NCBI GenBank assembly: GCA_017654935.2 | Contig: CM065690.1 | Coordinates: 6,661,464-6,725,463, forward strand | Length of the DNA: 64,000 bases | Reading direction: 5' to 3' | From: Phymorhynchus buccinoides | Taxonomy: Eukaryota; Mollusca; Gastropoda; Neogastropoda; Raphitomidae | In this document: positions 33,412 to 46,922 of the stretch, piece by piece | Numbering within the stretch: position 1 is the first letter of the stretch | Layout of the letters: every line of letters starts with the position of its first letter | Made by a program: the position numbers and the translations under genes | The notes under the pieces: generated by a model | Seen by the model: the letters and a program-made list of their open reading frames with translations, nothing else | What the model was told of the DNA's origin: nothing | Database searches by the model: none

Positions 33412-34020
33412 CGCACACAAGTCTACATGCACATGAAAAAAGGGAAAGGAAGTCAAGTAAGGACACGATCATAAAAGAAAAAAGGAAATATATCAAAACC
33501 ACAAAGATAATAAAATAAGAGAAATTACCAACCTCTAAGCGATCAGTTGATTGACCCTATCCAAACAATAGAAATGAAAAACCATAGGGCCAGAAACAGA
33601 GAAATAAATAAGAAGACAGAGAGGAATAGTGGTATCAGATGTCTAATCAGTGTTCGCCGTTATTACATTATACTCTGTTGCCACATTATCACTGTGTATC
33701 TATCGCCATACGTTTACAAATTACTTTTTTGCCTTTCTTAATAAAAGATCGCTGTGTGGTGTGAGTGTGTGCGCTGTTGAGGGTGTGCTGGTGTTGTGTG
33801 GGGAGAGGGGGTGCATTTGCACTATTTGTTCATATTGGTCATGTGTGTTGGTGTATGTGTCAGTCCGTGCAACTCAGTTGCTATGGCTGACTGAATGAAA
33901 GATGAATAATGAGTCTGTGTGTTGTGTGTTGTGTGTGTGTGTGCAGTTGCTTTGTTATGCGTTGTTGCTGGTTTGTCATTCTTAAACACTATTTGTGGTC
34001 TATTTTGTTGATGAATATTG
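32041..34020. other. Microsatellite-rich intergenic DNA
   Basis: CT runs at 32288-32345, 32528-32582, 32905-33060 and 33301-33410; GT run at 32650-32723. The reading frames here are Ser/Leu, Arg/Glu or Cys/Val repeats. No gene. Confidence 0.7.
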
Positions 34021-34123
34021 ATTTTGTAAGCGCTTTGGGTTCATTTAGTAAAGCGCTAGATAACTACTACTACTATTATTATTATTATTATTATATTATA
34101 TTAATTATTATTATTATAATAAA
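34021..34123 (+). mobile_element. LINE 3' terminus with (ATT)n, second example
   Basis: TTTTGTAAGCGCTTTGGGTT...TAAAGCGCTAGATAAC forms an AGCGCTTT/AAAGCGCT hairpin before (ACT)n and (ATT)n. Same plan as 19001-19095. No coding part is recognised upstream. Confidence 0.6.
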
Positions 34124-37100
34124 GTGTAGTTGAGTTGGACCGGTATATCACTAGGTAGTGGAGTTTTGTCCAGAGATGCTGATGCGATAAACTGGGAACT
34201 TTCCCAGAGAGTGAACACAGGACGTTCATTTCTAATAAAATCTTAAAACCCATTTCTGCCAACATTTTGCTTTTTAACAACGTTGTCTTAAACACGGAAC
34301 GCGGTTTACGAATTTATTTCAACTGTTAAGCTTTAGTTGATATTATGGTGATGAAAGAAGGTGCGTCCCATATGATGGATGCTACGTCAGAATGGATAGG
34401 TTTTCTCTTCTTCTTTTTGTCTGAAGCCCACAGGTGCAGGGAAAATTCACTTTATTGCGAAACTTTTGGGTTATTAAAAAATATATCATAAATCAGGTCC
34501 AAACCAATATGATAACAAAGAGAAAAAATAATATTAATGTAAATTATATTATACAAATAATAATCTTTATGTTAATTCATCAAACGGGTGAAATAGGCCC
34601 TAATTGGATGTTTTTACTTCGCGAGTGTTGACTCTACAAAACATAACATTTTGAAAGTAAATGTTTATTGAAAACAAACCAATAATGGCGCCATTTCTTT
34701 TAAATTATTTGCGTGGTAGTGATGGGTTTGTCCATTCTTACATTAGAGTTCTACCAGAGGACTCTTGTATGAGTTAGTGCTGTTTCGTGTTGCCTTTAAG
34801 CATAAAAGTCACAATTTTGTGCAGACACGATTTTATGTTTCAAATTTTGGGGTGGAATTGTTGGTGAGCTGGTATCGAAACTAATCGAACGAATGCAGCA
34901 ACAAAACTTATCCGTTCTTTTATCGCATATTAAAATGCACGTGTGTGTAGTTTCTTTGTCCTGAGTATACTAACTGCCAAATTGGCTGTCTTGAACATAG
35001 GACCATTGTACACTTCAATTTGTGAAATTGCCGATTTTCTTGTTTCTTGCACAGATTTGTGCTTTTTATAATTTGAAAAGTCCCAATTTGAGCGGTGAGA
35101 GCCCTGTCTGTTGGAAATGGCCAAGGATTGTTAGATGTTTTGTTTTACCACTGATTCGATGTTCAAGTTCGCAAATTTGGCAATAATAAGCCTACATAGT
35201 ACCCAATGCACGTTTGCAAGAACACAGACAGAAGACATGGACAAAGTTCCGTTAGCAATAACTAACTATTTGCATGAGTGGTGACAACCAGATTTACTTC
35301 TAGTTTTTAATCTTTTTTTTTTTCAAATTAACTTTTAGCCTTTGAAAACTTGGAAGTTGACTCGGCTTGTGGACAACATTATTAGTTTGTGTTTTGTTTG
35401 TTTATCCTTGTTTTTGTCTATATTTACTGATACAGAAACTTCCAGATGTAGTTATGTTTGGGTAACATTTTGTTTTTTTATTTTCTGTGAGGACTGCAGC
35501 TCCGTCGCGAAAACACACTCTAGACAAACAGGGAGAATCGCCATGAAATATTTGTTGAATCTTGGTTGATCAGGGCGGCTTGAGTGTGTGGAGATGGCCA
35601 ACAGGTGTCGTTGTTAATATATTGGCCAATCGATGGAAGAGACGCACAGACGTGATGCAGCACTGACTGAACACAAGGAGCTGTCATTTGAATGATGCCG
35701 GATCGTGGTGGGCTGGGCCGCATGCGGAGATGGCCAATACTGCAGAGATGAACCACTGGTGTAGCAAGTCAGATTACCTCGTCCAAATTTACCCCGGGTA
35801 TTACAATGTATAGGCCAGATATTACCTGGTATATGAAGTAGCTTAGGTCAGAAAATACCCAGGTATAAGTAGCCTAGGCCAGAGTAACCTAGGATTTATT
35901 TTGGGCCTGGGCCCCAAATACCCAATATTTCAATCTAGCATTGACACAAACACACCACACAACACGCACACGCACGCACACACACACACCACACTTCTGT
36001 ACCCAGGGGACCCTACAGTAGCTGGGCTTGGTTGGCTGGATTACAGCCTGAATCCGCTTAGAAGAAACTAGCTTATAATGAAGCAAAAAACATTCCCTTG
36101 CCGAACTCCTTTCTTATCTATTATCAAAACTCAGATATAAGAAAAACTCGTTAAAGAAACTCGTTTATAATCAAGCAAATTCCTTCTCCCCATCCGCGGA
36201 TGGAAGGAAACTTGGATATAAGAAAATATTTAATGTCATACGCGAGAGTTGGTTGCAGTTCATTTTCTAATAAGACGAGTTCGGTTCTATTTCTTATAAG
36301 GGAATTGACATTGACAAAAGTTTCTTAAAAGTGAGTGGCAGAGAGAAAAAGGCAATCCATTCTTTAGAAGAAAATACCAAATAAACTGAATATAGTGGGC
36401 ACCAAATACACATAAAACAAAACTCAAAGGATGATGAAAAGCTGCATGGGTGGACAGTATAATGGGCAATATTCAGTACAAGAAAGATGCATTTGTGACG
36501 TAATTGACCAGCACGCCCCACTTTCTCCCTTTCTCATTACTCCCCCCCCCCCCCCATCACGGGACATAAAACACGTGACGATTACGATAGCGATATCTGT
36601 TTGATTCACGGTATTCTCCCTCTGATGACACCCACAGTCGCGCGCCCTTTGAAGACGGACTCTTCGTTTCCCGATCCAGGAATGTCGGCATGTGATAATG
36701 ATTAACGGCACGTGATGTTCAGTACTACATGCATAATATTATAGCGTCATCTTGTGACTTGTCGACTGCTATAAACCAACCACAGGGCTCGTTGTTTGAA
36801 AGTGAAGGGGAAAATTGAGTAGTGAGGAAAGTAGGCCATACACAGATCTCTCATAATACCTCCAAAACCTGGCTGGAGCACATTGCAGACTCAACCTCTC
36901 TCCCAGCCAGTCATAATAGCCCAACTAGTGAAGTATTATGACGGCTGTGACGAGATTTGTTTTGGTAGATCATATTTTGATCTAGATCATGTTCAATGAT
37001 GGAATAAGGAGTAGATATGTTATTGAAAAGAAGTGGTAACATTATGGTTCTATTTATGTGCACTGATATTTGTGTGTGTAGTGTGTTTTGGACTTTAACT

Positions 37101-39250
37101 CTTTTGGTACCAGAACCGGATTTTATGCCTACGAAACCCTTTGTATATTTTTAGTAGGAGCCTGTGGGTTGCAATCTGGCCACTTTTATGCTACCATTCC
37201 TTTCCAGGTGTTGGATGGAGAGTGATGTTGCTGATCACCTTTTATGTTTTACTGATCTCAGTTTGTAACTGAAATTCAGATTAGTGTTCTTAGTGCTATG
37301 TACAGGGCAAGCCTTCTAGCCGGTTAGGGAATCCACTTAATCCCTGCGACTGAAGCCCCTTGTCTCTAAGCCATGTCTCTACATCCAACTTCCTGTGGAT
37401 TATAGCAGGGGCATCGTGGGCAGGCAGATCATTCCCTGCACTCACAAGCCACCAAGCGGGAATGCCGCCAAAGGACGCCCGAACAAGAATCGCGAGGAGA
37501 CCATGCATGAACCGTTGCCATCCCGCGACGCCGTAACCGGAACGACTGGGAGCTGCTCTCACCTACGAGCAAGCCCAGCCAAACCCAGCACTCGCCGATC
37601 CACGAGGACTTCAGCCCCAGCCATGAGCTAAGCACCCGGACAGTCCAAAGAACACCTAACTGCGAAACCAGGACACAAGTGACCCTTCTCGCTTGGTGCT
37701 AACCTTCTAGGAAAGACAAAAGTCTTGTAAATCATTTCGGATTTCATTGTGTTTTTTCATTAATATTTGTTTTGGCGCCATTGAGATGCTTTTATTATTA
37801 TGTGCATAATCTTATGCGATTTTGTGAGTAAATAAAATACAAGTGTCAAATAATTGAACCCTTTGGTCAGATGATGAGAGTGGAAGTCTGAAAAATTTCA
37901 TGTAAACCCTACTGCTCTCGTCTGCCATGTAGAGCAATCACACACTTGTATTTCTTACAAGCATTATGAGCAGAAACCGGGCACAAATATAAATTTATTG
38001 GGGCCGGGAAAGTGAAAAGTTGCTCACCTCCCATACCCTAGAGGAAAGTGGGTAAGGCAATTTCGATTTGAAAATTTAACACACTAAAAGTCTCCCTAGA
38101 GACTTAGCTTTTAAACCCATTACCTAGTCACACATTTGAAACAGTAAAGGGAAACAAACTGTTAGATGGCAGTAGTTGTAGGAACCTTTAAAATCTTCTT
38201 CTTAGTAGACTATTTTGATTTATGATGTAAAACATGCACCAAAATTAGGAAAAGGGATTTCTCTTCGTTAGTTTTTCCGTCTTTCCTTTTCTTTTTCTCC
38301 TTTCCTTTCCGCATTTCAAACTGGTATAGAAACAAACTCAAAATGTGTTTATATAGTCGACACCGGCATAAGTCTACCTCAGATAATCGACACTTCGGAT
38401 TAAATAAACTAAGGATTGGTCCGGTCCACAAGCCTTCTTTCTCTCTGTAAAAGTCACCTCGGAATAATTCGACTAGGATAAATCGACACTTGATAATTCG
38501 CCCTTAAAACGCAAACTCTCCTCGGGATAGCTGACCATCACACAATCCCCCACCCTTCTGTTAAAAAATAAGGTCGATAAGCTATAGCCGAGTGTCCTGT
38601 ACTTAGTGCAGATGCCTTCCAATGACGTCAAGTTTAGTGTGACGTATTTGATGATCAAAACAGTTGTTCTAAAAATTGTCTAAAAAAAGGAAAGGAAAAC
38701 ACAAATGCACAGTTACACACGCGCGCGCGCGTGCTCACACACGCACGCACGCACCTACACACACACATGCCTACACTGAAATTCCAGAAGAGGAACAAAG
38801 ATAGAGAATTGTCGGTTGTCTCTTCTTACGTATTTTGATTTGCTTGTGTCTCTATTTGCTTTTTTCCTCGTGAAAATAATGTGGGGAAAAGATTCAACAA
38901 GGTGCAACGCCGGAGCGGATGCAAAGTCCCCTCGCCAGCATCGACGAGCTGCCTCCTAAAATCGAATGTGTCAGGCTGTACACATACATCAAAACGCATC
39001 AAAACAGAAGGTAACTGAAAGTGTTTGATATATAGCCTTGGGGTTCGGACCCGTGTATTTGAGCGCGCGCGACATGCGCACACGCGCGCACAGAAACTTC
39101 ATGGCACTGCGTTAGAGACATTCCTCAAGAAAAATGTTAGTGAACAAAAAATTCATTGAAATACATGCAAAAACTTCGCGAGATATTAGCGATTATGTGT
39201 TTGGGGGGTTGAACCCCGTAACTGGCGCGACCTTGACCTTAATGTAAACG
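34124..39250. other. Long unique or unclassified DNA, no gene recognised
   Basis: I find no supported exon. A G+C-richer patch at about 37300-37640 gives reading frames on both strands (for example NAAKGRPNKNREE on plus) that might be a degraded transposon end but cannot be assigned. CA/CG runs occur at 35940-35990 and 38715-38770. A C14 run lies near 36541. Confidence 0.4.
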
Positions 39251-39525
39251 AAAATACATCAGTGAGAAGCTTGATCTTGGCAAACTAGAATACCAAATTG
39301 TTGATGATGACTGAATAGTTTTTGAGAAAAAGGACGAATAGCGGAGGACGCGAGGCACGCCGACGACGGACGGACAGACCAGACAAAAACAAAGCTCCCC
39401 GAAACCTTCGGCTCGGGACTAATAGACATTAGATGCATAGTTTTTAACAAACGGACGGAGCGCACGGAGGACGATAGACAAAAACAATAGCTTCCCCCGA
39501 ACCTTCGGCCGGGGACTAGACTAGA
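39251..39525. repeat. Interspersed repeat with CCCGAACCTTCGG hairpin ends
   Basis: Two successive ends, CCCCGAAACCTTCGGCTCGGGAC (about 39397-39419) and CCCCGAACCTTCGGCCGGGGAC (about 39495-39516), are each a short hairpin. Upstream of each is GACGGACGGACAGAC or ACGGACGGAGCGCACGGAGG. This looks like a dispersed molluscan repeat end with a second partial copy. Classification unknown. Confidence 0.5.
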
Positions 39526-40831
39526 CCTAGTAACTAGTTTTTTTAAAGAAAGATCAGATTGCCGGACTAATTGAGGGCACTAGAGCGGGTACCGGTATGG
39601 ATTTCTGCACCGGTATTATACAGGTATTTGTCACAAATATATACCGGCTTGCGTTGTGTGATACATTTAACATGTTAGACACAGAAAAGGAGCGTCAGAA
39701 GGTCAACAGATATGTGTGGCTAATAAAGTTGGGCTACATGAGTCAATACACTCTCTTTTCCCTTCTTCCCCTCCGACTTCTCCCTCTCCCTCTCTCTCTC
39801 TCTTTTAAGGAATAGGCATTGCTAAAATCTTCATCGTGTTTAAATAAATTTGTCAGTGTTCAGTGTTCCTCCATCTCTATCGATATCTCTTATAACGCAT
39901 ACCCACACGTACTTTTCTCCCCAGCCCCAGAAGGATGGTGGCACATCACAACGCAAATGAACTAGCTTTGAGAAAATCAGATACGCATGGAGGATAAGGA
40001 ATACAAAGTATTACTAATCTTAATTATTGTACCTGAAACAGATAAACAAATGAGAAACGAGAAAATCTGTCACAATGCAAGGAAACAAATATCACACACG
40101 AGCGCGCGCCATACACACCCCACAATTCACATGCGCACAACCCTTACACGCGCGCGCACACATACATACACGCGCACACACATGTCTCTCGCTACTCTCT
40201 CGTCCCAGGGCCGGGTGGAGAAAAGCTTTATGCTAATTCATGTTCCCTGAGGGTTAAATAACATTTCGTTTTTGTTATTATTTATCTCCTCTCTTTCTCC
40301 CTCTCTCCCCCCTCTCTCCTCTCTCTCTCTTCCTCTCTCTCTCTCTCACTTCTCTCTTCTCTCTCTCTCTTCTCTCTCTCTCCTCTCTCCGATGTTAGTA
40401 TGCATTCAGTTCCATTTTATTCATTTCCCTTCATATTTGTTACTATTCGCCTACAATGTGCCTAATATACGTTAGAATGGGTCCTCAATTTAATACAAAT
40501 TGTACCTGTTTACATACCCTATGATGCATTTATTTGCCCTGTTCTATAAGTATGTTTCCTTTATATACATGCCGCGCTAGTGTGTAAGTATGGTTGGCAT
40601 GTTTTTATGCACGCGCAAAGTATTAAAATTATGCAAGTTTTATAAACCCATAGTCAGCAATCTAGTTTCATACTATCAACTGCTTTGCTACCTTGTGCAA
40701 TATTAGGCCTGCCGTGTTTGTTTCGTGTTAGTATTATGTATCAAGGACCGATTGGAAGAATAGGCGTGCTAAAAATTATTTCCTTGGATAATAAAGTTCT
40801 CAAGTTTTTCAATTCTCTCTCTTCTCTCTCT

Positions 40832-40885
<54 letters not shown>

Positions 40886-41300
40886 CTCTCTCATTCTTTA
40901 CACAGTTAATGACATATCTAATTTTAGAAATATCTTTCAGTAAGCGCATCATTTTAATCGAACAATAAATACTGAATGTACATTAAGTACGCAGTTATGA
41001 AGCTACTCCAATCCCAGTTATAACAAATGAACATCCCCTTCCTCACCCCCCCCCTTCCCCCAAAAGAACCCCAAATAAATCAAATTTTAGACAAACGTTA
41101 CATCGCTTGGAATCTAGAGGTCAGTACATAGAGAGAGACGGGGTGGTGGGGAGGAGGCGAGAGAGAGAGACGAAGAGAGAGAGAGAGAGAGATTCACTAA
41201 TTATATATATATATATTCAATACTACATTTAAAAATGAAATCTTGTGTTTTTGGTTTTTTTTTAGTCTAAATCATAATATATTATAATAATTAATAATTA
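39526..41300. other. Microsatellite-rich intergenic DNA
   Basis: CT runs at 40285-40390 and 40812-40890, GA run at 41157-41191, CA/CG run at 40090-40180. No gene. Confidence 0.65.
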
Positions 41301-41673
41301 ATTTTTATTTGTTTTGGAACATCGGAACATTACTCAAAGGGTAACGTTAACTGGTTTGTTTGCTGAGGTTCACAAATAACGACATTGGACACAAGAAAAA
41401 GTTTTATCAAAGGCAAACTATATATATATATTATCAAACCATTAGTTTAAAATCCATAAACCTGAACCCTATCCATATAGATGTTGCTTACTGGGAGTGG
41501 TTACACCAGTCAGCAATTATCTAAACTAGTTCAGGTAGCAATTGGTCAACCTTCAGGGACTTCATACCTCATCAGAATCATTGACACTAAGAATTCTTGA
41601 ACAAAGTGGAAAGAATAAATGCGTAGTACCTGAGATACAAGATGCCAGAAGTCAAAGCCAGCTTAAAAATTGT

Positions 41674-41801
41674 GACGTGGTAGCATTAGATCCGAGTGTC
41701 AACAATGGAGAAGTTAACAACTTGTGGGACGTGGTAGCATTGTACCGAGTGTCAACACTGGAAGCCAGCTTAACAACTTGGGACGTGGTAGCATTATATC
41801 G
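41674..41801. repeat. 54-bp satellite running into the gap
   Basis: Unit starts at 41674, 41728 and 41782: GACGTGGTAGCATTATATCG, AGTGTCAACACTGGA, AGCCAGCTTAACAACTTG. The third unit is cut by the N run. A diverged half-unit lies just upstream. The reading frame through it exists only because 54 is a multiple of three. Confidence 0.88.
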
Positions 41802-42301
41802 NNNNNNNNNNNNNNNNNNNNNNNNNNNNNNNNNNNNNNNNNNNNNNNNNNNNNNNNNNNNNNNNNNNNNNNNNNNNNNNNNNNNNNNNNNNNNNNNNNN
41901 NNNNNNNNNNNNNNNNNNNNNNNNNNNNNNNNNNNNNNNNNNNNNNNNNNNNNNNNNNNNNNNNNNNNNNNNNNNNNNNNNNNNNNNNNNNNNNNNNNNN
42001 NNNNNNNNNNNNNNNNNNNNNNNNNNNNNNNNNNNNNNNNNNNNNNNNNNNNNNNNNNNNNNNNNNNNNNNNNNNNNNNNNNNNNNNNNNNNNNNNNNNN
42101 NNNNNNNNNNNNNNNNNNNNNNNNNNNNNNNNNNNNNNNNNNNNNNNNNNNNNNNNNNNNNNNNNNNNNNNNNNNNNNNNNNNNNNNNNNNNNNNNNNNN
42201 NNNNNNNNNNNNNNNNNNNNNNNNNNNNNNNNNNNNNNNNNNNNNNNNNNNNNNNNNNNNNNNNNNNNNNNNNNNNNNNNNNNNNNNNNNNNNNNNNNNN
42301 N
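41802..42301. other. Assembly gap, 500 N
   Basis: Exactly 500 N, a conventional placeholder size, so the real distance is unknown. The left contig ends inside the 54-bp satellite. The right contig starts with a GAGGTTCACAAATACAGACT repeat also present at about 41365. Confidence 0.97.
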
Positions 42302-44472
42302 CACGTTATGAGACCTTGAGTTTGTTTTTCGAGGTTCACAAATACAGACTTGGAACAAAAAAATGTTTTATCGAAAGCAAGTATTCTGCATTCAAATGCG
42401 GCCAAACTTGTTAGTCCTCGGATTAGGAGGGATATGGAGTTAGCTAATCACTGGGAATTACTCATTCATATGGAATCATTGTTATTGTCTCTAGGCAATT
42501 TAAAGAAATTCGCCGCTGCTGGTATGACACAATTTTGAGACATTTTACACGCTCGACACAAGCAAGTTTATGAGAGACATATTTTCAATAGATAAGAAAC
42601 AAATTTAACACACACACACAGACACACACACACACACCCACACAACACACACACACACACACAATTAGCAGAGCATAGAAATGATTTAACAAAATGAGCT
42701 AAAATTATTCATATTTAAAAGTATGAATTATAGATATAAATAGTTAACTATAATAATCTATAATGATAATAACAAAGAGAGGGAGAGAGAAGACTTGATG
42801 TCCAGTTTTCCATAGAGTTTCTTTGTACAGAGAGGAGAGAAAGGAAGAGGGGGGGGGCGGAGTAGAGAGAGGGAAAAGGAAGGAAAAGAGGGGTGACATG
42901 ATACGAATACGAATGTTTAATGAGGGAAACGGATAAGCTCAAGCTTCTTTACACATGCCCTCGAGGGGAAAAAGAAAAGCCAAATAGCAAGAAAGGAAAA
43001 ACAAAAAGAAAGTAAAAAATGCATAAAAGAATAGAAAATAACAACAGGCATGTTCACAGAAAATAACAACAGGCATGTTCACAGTAAATAACAACATGCA
43101 TGTTCACAGTAAAATTGAAGAACATGCGAAAAACATTCAAGCTCAAACGAAGAGCTCGTTCACGTACTCGCACACACACAAAACATACAGTATATCCTAT
43201 AACTATACCAAAAACATGCAAAACATGCATGAAGGGGAGGGGAGAAGGAAAGAAAGGGAAGGGGGGGGGGGGGATGGGAGGGGGGGGAAAGGTGGAGGGA
43301 AAGAAAAGGGGGGGGAGGGGTTCTCTTTTTCAACGACTTCATTAAAAGCAGCACAACCCCTTTGTGTCTTGGTGTGTCCTAATATGTAAGGTCACTAATA
43401 AGCCCGTAAAAACAACAACCGAAAACTATAGAATGGATTGCTACCCCAAAAAAGACCAAGCGACGTGCTAGATTGTGTTGTTGTTTTGACTGGAAGAATG
43501 ATAGCAGAAGAAATTGTTTTATTGGTGTTAATGATGCTTTTATAGATATAAGTAGTATGTTTATATGTGTGGGTTTGTTTTAATACATTTAAAAAAAATA
43601 ATTTTGGATACGTATTTATTAAAGCATTTCGAAACATTCTACACCGTAGAGATTTTAACATGTTGAAATGAGTCTGAGGCTGTTCTGTTTTTTTGTGTTG
43701 TTTTTTAAGTAGCAGATTGCATTGGAAGTTTACGTATGTATGAAATTTATTCGATTGTTTTTTGTCTTCTTTTTAATACATGATATAGCATTTTCAAATA
43801 CATTCTATGAAGAAGAGATTCTAACTATGTTGAAATGCGGCTGTGTTATTCAACTTAAGCTGATGACAATGGAACATTTTGCATGTAAGGAATTAATTCT
43901 TTTGTTCTTATACATTGGAAGTTTATGTATGCATGGACTCTGTACAGTCAGTCGTAGTTGCACTTTGATGTTCATGTTCTCACCATTTCGATATTTCATT
44001 TTGAATTTCAATTGACATTTTCTGCTCTGTAGCTGCAGTTGTCTTGTAAATAATCGACAAGTTGAGTCGCCGAGGGGAAGGAAAATTAGGCTGATGGTTT
44101 TATCATGATTATTATTTTTGGGTCAGTTTTGATCATAGCAAATCAAAGTATTTAACCCTTCTCTAACTTTTATCCCTATGCTGTTTTAGCCTTATTAGCT
44201 TCTTCAAGCTATTTGCTGATGTTAAATTTTAGAATTGGGCGAACATTGGTATTTTGAATGTGACTTTATTCAGTGGTGAGGTTAACATTTCCTTTGTGCA
44301 AGTTGGACATGGCGCCATGTTTTTTTTAATTTTTTGGTTGTTTTTTTTTTATAGAAAAGCTTCTTTTTACATTTGTTTTGATTCTTCTTCTTCTTCTCTT
44401 CGTTATCAAAACAGAACACACAACTAAAAACAGTTACAGATTTTTTATTTGGAAGAGTTAATTTACCACATA
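42302..44472. other. Intergenic DNA right of the gap
   Basis: Dispersed repeat at 42330-42385, CA run at 42609-42662, purine-rich tracts at 42776-42895 and 43230-43322 (with a G14 run), and three ~25-bp units with AACAACAGGCATGTTCACAG at about 43039-43112. No gene. Confidence 0.6.
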
Positions 44473-44691
44473 GGCCGGGTTCACATTGGATGCGGAAGTT
44501 CCGTACGGAAAACGTTAAATAAGTGGAAGAACGCGCGTGGCTGGGCGGTGAACGCAATCTCCGGATATTAGCAGGGAAATGCGCGCTGGAGAAAGGAGGA
44601 CACGTGCGCGGCAAATCTTTGGAGTTCCTTCTTTGTTTCCCCTATTTATTTATGGATGGCGCACAAGGTTTCCGCACGGAATATCCGCCTG
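44473..44691. mobile_element. Fold-back MITE (GCGGAA family), copy with insertion
   Basis: Left half GGCCGGGTTCACATTGGATG, AGTTCCGTACGGAAAACG. Right half ATTTATGGATGGCGCACAAG, TTTCCGCACGGAATATCCGC. The centre is longer and different from other copies. An R1 fragment abuts it on the right, as at 11255-11542 in mirror image. Confidence 0.65.
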
Positions 44692-44699
44692 ACACTGTT

Positions 44700-45010
44700 G
44701 ATTTACTTTTGCACCCAATACTGTATTCAGACCAAGACCACCACCCCGTGGAGATACCCAGAGGGTCTTTTGTACAAACCAGTTTCCCCCCAACGTCTTG
44801 GAAGTTCTGTGCTTGTAACTTCATATAATCTGTCACTCTCTTTGACTCTTGCCTTTTCCCTTGTCTTTCTGTCATCTACTATCTTTCTGACATTCTGCTG
44901 CCTGGGCTTGTCAAAATTCCTCTAATCTGTCACTCTCTTTGACTCTGCCTTTTCCCTTTGCTTTCTGTTCATCTGACTATCTTTCTGTCCATTCTCCTGG
45001 GTTTTTGTTG
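44700..45010 (-). repeat. Interspersed repeat R1, reverse copy with internal duplication
   Basis: CTAATCTGTCACTCTCTTTG and ACTCTGCCTTTTCCCTTTGC appear twice (about 44827 and 44920), so part of R1 is duplicated here. Confidence 0.65.
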
Positions 45011-45864
45011 TTTTTTCAAAGAGAAAGATTATCTCCACCCGAAGACAGACATGCTAGACCTAACTATTTTTTCTTAGCTAGGCGAATAACAGCGAGCATG
45101 ATGCACCTGCGCTCATCTTGACAGGAAACTGGTCTGAGCGATTTAACGAAGAAGAAGTATTTTAGATAATCTGGTTTATGTTCTGTTCTTGTTTTTGTTG
45201 TGTGTGTTTTGGTGCGTGTGTTTTTTCCCGGCTGAGTTACGCTTAAACATGGAAATAGAAGATGTCTTTATTATAATGTGAAAGTTGCATGCCAAAATAC
45301 TTTATCTTTTTTTAAAAATATAGTATCAGCCAGTATGCAGTGTCAGACTTCTCAATTTTTTTTAATTTTTTTTGTCTTTGTTTTGTGATACAGTATCTGG
45401 CTTCGATTCGATGAGGATGATATGTGTGGATTTTTGTTTAAACTGATTTTGAACCCAGATATCCATGTTTTGAATTTGGGTTATTCCTTGTTTTAGGACA
45501 CTATCATTGAGTGTTTAAAGATCCACCAGATCACGTGTCAAAATCACGGGTTTCACATGTTTTTCCTCTAATAGCTGGAAAGAAATCCTGTCTTGACCAG
45601 GTCTCACTCCCATAAAAATACCCCCAAATTCAAACCGAAACATCATTTTAAAGAGCAGCCTCAAATTTGAAGGTGGGGGACATGTGTATGTGCGTCACGG
45701 CTACCCAGAAAAAACACCAAGGGACTTAATCGTGGTGTGTCAGTGTATCTTTAAAACATGAGTAGTTAAGCAGCCGTGATAATGAAAACTGCTTAATGTT
45801 TTCAGAGCTGTGTGTGTCTTGTTTGTCTCTGGCTGGCTGACTATCTGAATATGTTGCCCACGGT
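45011..45864. other. Unique AT-rich DNA, no gene seen
   Basis: No coding or RNA signal is recognised. Confidence 0.45.
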
Positions 45865-46618
45865 AGCGTTTGCACGGAGGCAGGTAGGAGGCTGACAGTT
45901 TGCACGGAGGCAGCGTAGGAGGCTGACAGTTTGCACGGAGGCAGCGTAGGAGGCTGACAGTTTGCACGGAGGCAGTGTAGGAGGCTGACAGTTTGCACGG
46001 AGGCAGCATAGGAGGCTGACAGTTTGCACGGAGGCAGCATAGGAGGCTGACAGTTTGCACGGAGGCAGTGTAGGAGGCTGACAGTTTGCACGGAGGCAGT
46101 GTAGGAGGCTGACAGTTTACACGGAGGCAGCGTAGGAGGCTGACAGTTTGCACGGAGGCAGCGTAGGAGGCTGACAGTTTGCACGGAGGCAGTGTAGGAG
46201 GCTGACAGTTTGCACGGAGGCAGTGTAGGAGGCTGACAGTTTGCACGGAGGCAACGGAGGAGGCTGACAGTTTGCACGGAGGCAGCATAGGAGGCTGACA
46301 GTTTGCACGGAGGCACGGAGGAGGCTGACAGTTTGCACGGAGGCAGTGTAGGAGGCTGACAGTTTGCACGGAGGCAACGGAGGAGGCTGACAGTTTGCAC
46401 GGAGGCACGGAGGGAGGCTGACAGTTTGCACGGAGGCACGGAGGAGGCTGACAGTTGGCACGGAGGCAACGGAGCAGGCTGACAGTTTGCATGGAGGCAC
46501 GGTAGGGAGGCTGACAGTTGGCACGGAGGCACGGAGGAGGCTGACAGTTTGCATGGAGGCATGGAGGAGGCTGACAGTTTGCATGGAGGCATGGAGGAGG
46601 CTGACAGTTGGCATGGAG
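45865..46618. repeat. 31-bp minisatellite (GGAGGCTGACAGTTTGCAC)
   Basis: About 24 units of GGAGGCTGACAGTTTGCACG plus GAGGCAGYGTA, with 30-31-bp variants toward the right end. All three minus frames stay open across it because the unit has no stop triplets and 31 is not a multiple of three, so each frame cycles through the same three peptides. This argues against coding. Confidence 0.92.
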
Positions 46619-46922
46619 GAGGGCTGGAAAGTTTGAACGCGGAGAGCCGTTAGGGAAATATAGGCCAAGTTCAAAGATGGTCATTGGTCAATGGACAAAG
46701 GTCACCGGAGCCGGAAATGCTGCGGCGTGGCTGCTGGATCTAACGTTTTCACGCTCTAGTCTTTGTCAGACGTTCAATACTGCACACAGAGTCCTTCCAA
46801 ATATGGAAAAAGATGTCCAAACTCATGGAAGATGACGTCAGTCGCTTGAAAATATGTGGGTCACAAACGCTTAGAGAATTTTGTAATCTTTTAACTTTTC
46901 AAACTGACCCTAACCCTAAATA

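Noticed and set aside
37296..37635. G+C-rich patch with frames on both strands
   Set aside because: Possible degraded transposon end (GRPNKNR-like plus-strand text), but no second block was found to support a family.
41542..42414. 290-codon frame across the gap
   Set aside because: Two thirds of it is N. The rest is a 54-bp satellite.
45740..46684. 314-codon minus-strand frame of Cys/Pro/Ser repeats
   Set aside because: All three minus frames are open across the same 31-bp minisatellite, which is what a stop-free non-coding repeat gives.
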